From contig JALQPE010000069.1 of the NCBI GenBank assembly GCA_030407315.1, positions 186,001 through 250,000 on the forward strand: a DNA stretch of 64,000 nt, given 5' to 3'. Below, in pieces: positions 57,356-64,000 of the stretch; the first letter of the stretch is position 1, and every line of letters starts with the position of its first letter. The notes under the pieces are model-generated. The model did not search any database. It saw only the letters and a list, made by a program, of their open reading frames with translations, and was not told the origin of the DNA. A program made the position numbers and the translations under genes. The DNA is from Asparagopsis taxiformis (taxonomy: Eukaryota; Rhodophyta; Florideophyceae; Bonnemaisoniales; Bonnemaisoniaceae).

Positions 57356-58331
57356 ATGCCGCAGCATAACCTAGATGGATCGGAATCGTCTGACGATGAC
57401 CTCTTTTGTGTGGAGGCCATTGTATACGGAGACGACAGTAAGGATGCAAATGGTCACAAGATATCGTCTGAACGCTTCTGTGGTTAGGGGAAGGCTAATG
57501 GTAGACTTGAGAGTTTTCATGCGATTGATCTGTCGAGCCTTGATATTGCCCCACATGGGAATGGTAGCGTGACGCTGCGCACTCGCAGAGTGTGCCGCTC
57601 GCACGAGCGTACAACCTGCTTCGTATTCAATCCACCTGCACATGATATGACGGTGGAATTGAGGAAGGAGGCTCCAAGAAACGAGTTGCGCTTATTCTGT
57701 ATGAGCAACCCTGGGATAGCAGTGATAATCAAAACCACTGGTGCGAGGGGGCCTCATCTAAAGTTGCGTAAGCGTATGTTGAATCAATACGGGCACATTC
57801 TGATGCGTGGTGATGAATTCGAGTGTGTGAGGGATGCCATAGTAAACGATATGCAGCGTATATTCGATACCAAAAGAGCCCGAGATGCCTTGGGAAAAGT
57901 CTGGTAGTTGGATATTCAGTTCGAAAGCCTCAAGCCACTCGGCCTTGTAGCACCGAAATTTGGCATGAAGGCCATCAAGCCTAAAGGTATCCGCATAGGG
58001 TCCGGGAAGAATAAGAAGAATGGATTCAGACATATGAGCGGTCTGAAGAGCGTGGTGTGGATAGTCCGCATCTGTCAACCCAAGGTAGTGGATCATACCG
58101 TAGCAGTTGATGCCAGGGGGGGCTTGATATTGGACAGCGCTGAGAAGTTCCCGATTAAGCTTAGTGAGGAGAATCTTCGGATGTGTGCGGGCGAGGAGGC
58201 TGAAGATCCCCACATAGCTGAAGTGAGGTAGATGGTGGTCTCGAAAGATGGGAATAGTAAAGTGAAGTAGAAGAAAAGGAAGGTAGGATTCAATAAAGGG
58301 AACTACTGGATAGTCTATCTACTTGATGTGT
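57356..58331 (+). pseudogene. decayed gene with the same Cys/His/Asp domain as the antisense gene
   Basis: From the ATG at 57,356 one frame stays readable for ~325 codons, broken only by four stops, all TAG, at 57,485, 57,905, 58,229 and 58,268. The protein shares a domain with the 486-aa antisense protein. A Cys helix (EFECVRDAIVND; Cys at 57,824) corresponds to TNNCLRAAAANG. DHTVAVDARGGLILDSAEKF corresponds to KHAICIDS...GLIYDSSEAF (His at 58,094; Asp at 58,109 and 58,133). The N-terminus (LFCVEAIVYGDDSKDANG) resembles WIIEKIWLSKGGENG of the antisense protein. KKRKV near the end is an NLS-like motif. No H3 tail is present. It lies tail-to-tail with a copia RNase H relic. Confidence 0.65.
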
Positions 58332-58342
58332 TCGATCAGGAG

Positions 58343-58690
58343 CTAGTCCCGTATTATCCACTGCTCGGGGCGGACACAGAGCTTACCTGTGGAAAGAACA
58401 CTACCAAGCAGTCCTTGAGACTTGCGTTTTGTCAGCCCATCAGCTACGTTAGCACTGCTTCGGACAAACCCGATATCCGAAATGACCTTGTCCTTGAAAC
58501 CTTCTCGAGCGTCAGCAGTATCCAGCATCATGCGCTTCGCTGACGTACGAGAGCCCTTTGATATGACATCGAAAAGGCTCTTGCTGTCCGTAAGAAGTTG
58601 TACTGGGATGTGGAACGATAGTTCGGTGACGAAGTAGCTGGTACGAGCCAGTGGACACGCTGTCCTTACGAAACGAAACGAGCAGTCCAC
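58343..58690 (-). pseudogene. Ty1/copia pol relic (RNase H C-terminal part)
   Basis: The minus-strand frame contains VQLLTDSKSLFDVISKGSRT, KRMMLDTADAREGFKDKVIS and DIGFVRSSANVADGLTKRKS. This is the TDS-x-SLYD ... D-x-x-x-x-RE ... W-V-x-x-x-x-N-x-AD-x-LTK pattern of copia-type RNase H. Everything upstream (reverse transcriptase, integrase, gag) is missing: similarity stops near 58,690 and CpG-rich DNA begins. The 3' end of pol abuts the decayed + strand gene, which would lie between pol and the lost 3' LTR of the copia element. Confidence 0.8.
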
Positions 58691-61600
58691 CCGCTGGTGT
58701 TTTGACTGTATGTTAGGTAGAACGGTAGAGTGGTTAGCGAGTAGACACGAGCGTCACGACGCAACTATCCACGCGAGGATTACGTTAGCAAACGAGGTGG
58801 TACGTCACCGGAGGCGCTCTCAACCAAGCCCGGAGGCACTACACGCAATCAGCCTTACGTGCGGCGATGGGTAGGGAGTACGCAGCTCGACGGAGACCAA
58901 GCCTCGCTAGGCAAAACGTAAAAGTAAAACGTAGAAGTCAGTCGTAGACTAGAGCCGTTGCTCGTTCGTTGTCTTGTCCCCTTTCCCTCCCGGCACGATG
59001 CCAATACCTATATGGCCACGATGGCATCGCTTTACAGTGTAAACACTGCTCGTAACGTCCCCGAATGGGAAAGGACCTTGTGGGTCACACGTAGGGACCC
59101 GTTGGTCCGTTGGCCGTTGCCAATACGTTCGTTGCACACGTGTGCCGGTTGCGCGCGCGCATGCGCCAGCAATGTTCGTTCATTGCTGTCGCCGGTCGTA
59201 TCCGCCGAAATTCGAATTCCGCGGAAAAACGTAAATATTTGCAATTTCGGAATTGCCACGTATACTACACAGCCCCACCCCCACACGTGGACGTCCCGGC
59301 CACGCGAGGACCGTTAGGACGCGCCTGAGACACGGGGCCGTGGCGCCTTTTCGGGTACAACTGCGGACGTGGCAGTTGTCCCGAAAAATCTCGTTGAAAC
59401 GTACGCGGCCCGGTTGGCTGATCGGTTCGCCACGGCGCCGGAGTGCGCGCGTGCGCTCCGACTCTTCGTAATCATCGCGGCCCGCCCGTTGGCGTCGTTC
59501 CGTGGTTAGTCGTAGGCCTCGTAAGCTTTTAGCATCGAGCTGCTTCGTAAACTTTCGTTTGTTTCTTTGCGTAATCGCATGGCTCCGTTGAGCTTCGTAA
59601 TACGTGTTGGCAGGTCGTCTGCAGCGGGGGAGGGGTTAGCGTTAAGCCCCTCCCCACAATTTTTTGTTGTGGCGTCTACCCCGTCGGGTGTCGTACGGCT
59701 TACGTAGCCCGTGCTTCGAGTTCGCGGCGGCGCGTGCCCGTTGGCAAGTTCGTAACACACGCAATTATTCGGCAAAGCGGCGGCGCGTAGCGGCGGCTTT
59801 TCACTGCGAGTGGTACGTTAACCTCGATCTTAGAGCCCGTTGGCGTGCGTATCATTTAGTAACTAACTCAGGAATCGTTTCCGCCGTCGTTTCTCGTCCG
59901 GATAACCCCGTCGGGTGTCGAATTTCGTTGAGCGTTCGAGCTCCTTAGCGCGTAGCATGTCGGTGCCAATTTTAATTTGCTCCGATGAGCTGGGCGAAAA
60001 TTTCGTCGAACGTCAGACCGACGCGCGTGTGAGTCGGTTTGACGTTCTACGCCGTGGCGTGTACGCAGTAATTCGTCGCAGTACGTTGCGGTTTCGTTGA
60101 CGACGTGGTGGCCGGCGGGCTTGGCTTTTCGTATAGCCGTTGACGTCATTAGCGCCGTCGCGCTTCGCGTTGCCGCGGCTTCACGTTGGCCAGTGGCGTT
60201 ATCATTTTGTAACTATCTCGGAATTCGTTTCCGCCGTCGTCCCTCGTGCGGATAACCCCGTCGGGTGTCGAATTCCGTTGAGCGTTCGAGCTCTCTGGCA
60301 CGTAGCACGTCGGTGCCAATTTTAATTCGCTCCGGTGAGCTGGACGAAAAATTCGCTAAGCGTCAGGCCGACTCGCGCGTGAGTTGGCTTGACGTTTCAC
60401 GCCGTTGCGTGTACGCGGTAGTGCGTCGTGGTGCGTCGCGGTTCCGTAGACAACGTTTTTTGCCGGCGGGCTTGGCTTTTCGTATAGCCGTTAACACCGT
60501 TAGCGCCGTCGCGCTTTACGTTCCCGCGGCTTCACGTTAGCCGGTGGCGCAACCGTTGCGCTAGTCCGCTTCGCGTGGTGGCGTCGTTCGCCGCGGCGTC
60601 CGAGGAGCGTTTCGTTAGCTCATCCGTTATGTGGTGCGACGTGCACCTGGGCATACGTAATGCTCGCCCTCTACGCTGTTGCGTAATTTCGTTTATTCGC
60701 CTTACGAACCCGACGGGGACGCGATTGACGGAGTCGTTTCGCATGCCCGCGGGCGTTTGAGGCTGCCTCGTGAGCCAAGTTCGTCGGCAGACGTTGCCTT
60801 CAGCTGTGCCGTTTACGTTGGCTACCGCTTGTACGCAGTTGCGTATTCGTATTTCGTTTCGTGCGTTCGACCCGTTGGCGTGCGTCGTTATCGTTAGGGA
60901 CGTCCGCGTACGCGTTCGTATCCTGGCCGACGTGGCCGGTGGCGCGCGCGCCTTCGAATTCGAACGGGGTCTAAGCTCGTTAGCTTCTCGTTCTGCGACG
61001 CGGACGTGCGCGTCTTAGCCTTCGTGACCGTACGTGGTCAACCCCTTTCGGGTTTGCTCGTGCGTCTCGACTAGCCGGCGGGCTTTTCGCTTTCGCGCGT
61101 CATTCGCTATGCCCGCGTGGCAGGACACCGTTGTGTCGTTCCGTGGTTGCCGTAAGTGGCTACCGTGTTCGGCGTCGTGCCTCACGATGGCGATTCGGTT
61201 CGCCGTCCGTCGTCGCGGCCTCGTTGGCTCGTCGTTCGCACGCTTTACTCGCGCGCTTCGTGCGCTGAGACCCGTTGGTCTAATTCGTCGGCTAACGTAT
61301 AGCTTCGTTCCGCTTCGTGCGGGGAGTTTTGTAATGAGGCCGTTGCCATCTTCGCTGGGGACGCGTCCGTCCTACGTCGTTTCTCCGCCTTCCGGCGTCA
61401 CGTAGCCGTTAGCTTCGCGAGCTGTTTGGCGTTGACCTCGTTGGTCGATGCGACTCGTTGTCAGCGGCTGTCCACGGGGACGTACGATGGCTCACGTGAC
61501 ATGCCAAAATTACGAAATTTTCGGGGCACGCGTGTCCCGAGATTTTGCCGGGTTAGCGCACTGTAATCGGCCCGATTTTTCGTACCGTGCGTCCATGGCC

Positions 61601-61989
61601 CGCTGGCCCTCGTATAATTTTTCGCGCGAAAAATCTGACGTGTTGTCCGTCCGTGGCCCGTGGTGTCGTCACCTTTGCCCGTGGGACGGTCAACACTGTC
61701 GAGCCAGTCGTGGCTCTTCACATCGTGTGAATCGTCCGCGCGTGGACTCGTCGTCCAATCTTTCGTTGGCGCTCGTGCCTCCACCAACGTATGGTGTCGA
61801 AAACGAAAAGAGCGACGGCTCTAGCACGCATCGCGCCCCCCCAACGCAAGGGTGGACGTCCCGGCCACTCGTTGTGCCTTCGCTTCTCGTTCGTGCGGCT
61901 CGTCGCCTTCGTTTGTTGCATCGTGCAACTCGCGCACGCGTGCGCTTAACCCGACGCTCGTGTGCGTTTTCGGGGGCCGTCGTGGCCTT
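58691..61989. other. CpG-rich noncoding region, probable 3' part/LTR of the chromovirus
   Basis: About 3.3 kb of GC- and CpG-rich DNA after the stop of the second element's pol. No gene was recognised; many short frames are Arg/Val/Ser-rich and look random. GTGGACGTCCCGGCCAC occurs at ~59,288 and ~61,853. LTR ends could not be fixed because the partner LTR lies outside the window. Confidence 0.45.
59851..60550. repeat. tandem duplication, 350-bp period
   Basis: 59,851-60,200 and 60,201-60,550 match along their length, with shared landmarks such as TTTCCGCCGTCGT, GGATAACCCCGTCGGGTGTC and GGGCTTGGCTTTTCGTATAG each exactly ~350 bp apart. The copies differ by scattered substitutions and small indels. 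It could be a subrepeat of the chromovirus LTR or UTR. Confidence 0.8.
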
Positions 61990-64000
61990 TCACGTTGTTG
62001 CTCGTCGCACGCGTGCGAAGTATCGAGAGACGCTCTCTTCAGATACGTTCCGGCGGGGTTCCCACGTAGGGTTACGATACCCGACCCACTTCACGAGGAA
62101 GTCTAACGTTCCGTCCTCGTTCACGCGGTGGTTGAGTAGGTCGTCTACTACATACGCTGGACCGTCGCGGTTCTTGTCGAGGTCTGCCTCGGTGGCATCG
62201 TATGGCTCCGGCGGGGGCGCGTTCGCCGGCGTTGGCGCGTACGCAACGCGGTCCGAGTTGACACGTTCAACTACGTCTCCTCGTTGGATGACGAACGTTC
62301 GTACGTCGTTACGTAGTACGCGGAACGGTCCCAACGCGTGGTTGCCGAGCTTCGTGCCCTTCGTGGTCCCGTCCGTCGGGTCGATGAATACGTATTCTCC
62401 CGCGCGGATGTTTCGATTCGAGACACGGACTCGCTTGTCGAAATTTCGTTTATAACGTGCCTGCGCGGCCTTCAGCGTTCGATACGCGTTATCCATCGTT
62501 GTGGCGAGCTCACGAACGTAAGTGGCTCGCCCTCCCCCGTCGGGTAGTTCGCGGTTCGTTACCGACGTGTGTAGCGCCAATGGTGGCGGTGGATTCGTGA
62601 GAATCAAATCGAAGGGCGTCGTGCCCGTGCTCGAATGCACATGCGTGTTGTACACAAACGTTAACGCCGATGCGTATCGATCCCAGTCGTTCTGGTTTTC
62701 GTTCACGTAATTGCGCAGCATCGCCAGGATCGTCCTGTTGTAGCGCTCCACCTGCCCGTTCGTTTGGGGGTGGTACGTCGACGTAAAGACGTTCGTCACG
62801 CCGATTTCGTTGCAGACGCGCTGGAAGAACTTAGCAGCGAACTGCTTTCCGTTATCGCTTATGAGCGTCCGTGGGGGTCCATACGAGAAGACCCACGCGT
62901 TGACGAACGCGCTCGCCACGTTGGCGGAATCGATATTTCGTAGAGGTACGACTCTAGTCAGCTTCGTGAAGCGGTCTGTTATTACGAGGATAAATCGGTT
63001 ACCACGCGTGGTCTTCGTAAGCGGACCTAGTATGTCGATACATAGGTCTCGCAGCGGCTCCGTAGCCGGAAATAAACGTAACGGGTTCGTCCGTTTGCGA
63101 AGCTTCACGCGGTTCTTCGCACATCCCACGCAGTTTCGTACCGTTGCGTGGATGTCGGCGGCCATCGCGGGCCAGTAGTACGTCCTCCGTAGGGTATAGT
63201 ACATACGCGTTTGCCCGGGATGTCCAGCGAGGACGTGGTGGTGCGTTAACTCCAGCAGCCGTGGCCGTAACGAAGCCGGCACAACGATTTGTGTACGTTC
63301 CTCATCGTGAGGGTTCCGGCGTCGGAGTAGGCCATCGTGGCCTTCGAAGAATGCAGCGTCCTGCGTCTCGGACTGTCGTGTCAGTATCGTTTGACAGAAC
63401 GCGTCCTCGCGTTGAGCTTCGATGAGCACGTCCCTCGTAATGGGAAGCTGAAAGTCAGCCGGTGGCACGCGTGCCGAATCGTCCTCAGCAGCGCGCTGTT
63501 CGTCGAGGAAATCCGGCTCCTCGTCAAGAACGTCATCGAGCGACGCGTCGCGGTTGAACTCGAGGCCATCGTGGCCAGCCGTCGTGGCTGATGTTCGCTC
63601 ATCACGAGTCTCGTTCGACGGGTCGTCGTGACCCCTGGCATTCGTCGCCTTTTTACGTGCGGACGTCGTTCGTCCTTGCCCATTTCGTGTGGGTTGTCGC
63701 CGACTGCGAGTCGTCACGAGGACCGCGTCCCCGTACGATGGTACGTCATCGTCGACGGGTCGACCGTCGTCATACGTAGATATCACACGTGATAAAGCGT
63801 CAGGTACTTGGTGCACGCGCCCAGGCCTGTACGATACTTCGAAATCGAATTCGGCAACGCGTAGCCTCCATCGTAGTAGTCGTCCGGACGCGTCCGTCAA
63901 CGTCATCAGCCAACGTAAGGCTTCGTGATCCGTACGTACGGTAAATCGTTGACCCTCTACGTAGGGTCGGAGCGACGTTATCGCCCAGACGACGGAGTAA
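61990..64000 (-). CDS. pol: chromovirus-type Ty3/gypsy Pol, 3' part, runs off the right edge
   Basis: The frame is open to the window edge. Just beyond the Met at 63,906 it continues into RNase H (VRTDHEALRWL), so the start is outside. In order it has the RNase H end (FEVSYRPGRVHQVPDALSRV), an Arg/Asp-rich linker, an integrase HHCC module (HHHVLAGHPGQTRMYYTLRR, then CVGCAKNR) and the DDE core (IDILGPL, ISDNGKQF, HPQTNGQVERYN). A GPF module (LGPFRVLR) follows, then a C-terminal chromodomain YVVDDLLNHRVNEDGTLDFL plus VKWVGYRNPTWEP, with the aromatic positions that read methyl-lysine present. No stop interrupts it, so it may be recent. Usage of C/G-rich codons is unlike the host genes. Confidence 0.93.
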   Translation of the reverse strand, partial: YSVVWAITSLRPYVEGQRFTVRTDHEALRWLMTLTDASGRLLRWRLRVAEFDFEVSYRPGRVHQVPDALSRVISTYDDGRPVDDDVPSYGDAVLVTTRSRRQPTRNGQGRTTSARKKATNARGHDDPSNETRDERTSATTAGHDGLEFNRDASLDDVLDEEPDFLDEQRAAEDDSARVPPADFQLPITRDVLIEAQREDAFCQTILTRQSETQDAAFFEGHDGLLRRRNPHDEERTQIVVPASLRPRLLELTHHHVLAGHPGQTRMYYTLRRTYYWPAMAADIHATVRNCVGCAKNRVKLRKRTNPLRLFPATEPLRDLCIDILGPLTKTTRGNRFILVITDRFTKLTRVVPLRNIDSANVASAFVNAWVFSYGPPRTLISDNGKQFAAKFFQRVCNEIGVTNVFTSTYHPQTNGQVERYNRTILAMLRNYVNENQNDWDRYASALTFVYNTHVHSSTGTTPFDLILTNPPPPLALHTSVTNRELPDGGGRATYVRELATTMDNAYRTLKAAQARYKRNFDKRVRVSNRNIRAGEYVFIDPTDGTTKGTKLGNHALGPFRVLRNDVRTFVIQRGDVVERVNSDRVAYAPTPANAPPPEPYDATEADLDKNRDGPAYVVDDLLNHRVNEDGTLDFLVKWVGYRNPTWEPRRNVSEESVSRYFARVRRATT
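61990..64000 (-). mobile_element. second Ty3/gypsy element (chromovirus), partial
   Basis: The pol 3' half is in the window; gag, protease, RT and the 5' LTR lie beyond the right edge. Its 3' untranslated part and LTR probably occupy some of 58,691-61,989. Confidence 0.85.

Noticed and set aside
57356..58331. Reassigned UAG codon in this genome
   Set aside because: TAG ends several intact host genes here (for example the zinc-finger gene at 22,238 and the gypsy antisense gene at 53,748), so decay is the simpler explanation.
61831..61870. 3' LTR start of the second element near a G7 run and repeated GTGGACGTCCCGG
   Set aside because: The partner LTR is outside the window, so no boundary can be proved.
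1..64000. CRISPR arrays, rRNA or tRNA genes
   Set aside because: No regularly spaced short repeats, and no rRNA or tRNA pattern was recognised by eye; a tRNAscan or Infernal run would be decisive.

Overview
The window looks like nuclear DNA of a photosynthetic eukaryote with few introns, most likely a red alga; a florideophyte of the Chondrus type is my best guess. The evidence is a Tat-targeted thylakoid-lumen PsbQ'-like protein, cytosolic ribosomal protein P0, mitochondrial CMC4, ER-degradation genes, Hog-domain and choice-of-anchor A secreted proteins, and almost all long genes uninterrupted. Only two introns could be placed with confidence, in GPN3 and RPLP0. The organism is an inference; no species marker was seen.

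Positions 1-48,700 are host gene space, with genes on both strands at roughly 2-3 kb spacing. In order: a coiled-coil protein with a possible trihelix-like segment (-), an orphan 786-aa protein (+), a divergent P450-like plastid protein (-), HRD3/SEL1L (-), PsbQ' (+), a secreted Hog/Hint protein (+), a choice-of-anchor A protein (+), a DDX49/Dbp8 helicase (-), a SKP1-like protein with a long tail (+), a double zinc-finger protein (-), a tail-to-tail pair of PP4R1-like HEAT proteins, a head-to-head pair of unrecognised type I membrane proteins with repeated K-x-CGGG motifs, CMC4 (-), GPN3 (-), RPLP0 (+), MESH1 (-), a Myb/SANT-like coiled-coil protein (+), HRD1 (-), an unrecognised multi-pass membrane protein (+) and a PP2C phosphatase (-). 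HRD1 and HRD3, partners in one ER ubiquitin ligase, lie about 30 kb apart. HRD1 and the multi-pass protein each show one apparent frameshift at a short homopolymer.

Positions 48,740-64,000 are a transposon cluster. A complete Ty3/gypsy element (48,745-55,773) has near-identical 233/232-bp LTRs, a 5-bp target duplication CATAC and one gag-pol frame. Between pol and the 3' LTR, on the opposite strand, it carries a 486-codon ORF whose first 27 residues match the histone H3 tail at 20 positions. This ORF continues with the H3-like pentapeptide RYRPG, a papain-like Cys/His/Asp domain and a very basic C-terminus. It has its own candidate TATA box and four spaced near-palindromic octamers upstream.

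Next come a decayed + strand gene (57,356-58,331) that shares the Cys/His/Asp domain and is broken by four in-frame stops, all TAG, then a minus-strand Ty1/copia RNase H relic ending against it, then a CpG-rich region with a 350-bp tandem repeat. Last is the 3' half of a second Ty3/gypsy element (minus strand, running off the right edge) whose pol ends in a chromodomain.

The most interesting observation is this antisense accessory gene. A histone-H3-tail mimic joined to a protease-like domain, inside a recently inserted retrotransposon, suggests a chromatin-directed anti-silencing or targeting factor. The same convergent arrangement next to a copia relic suggests the module is used by more than one retroelement lineage.
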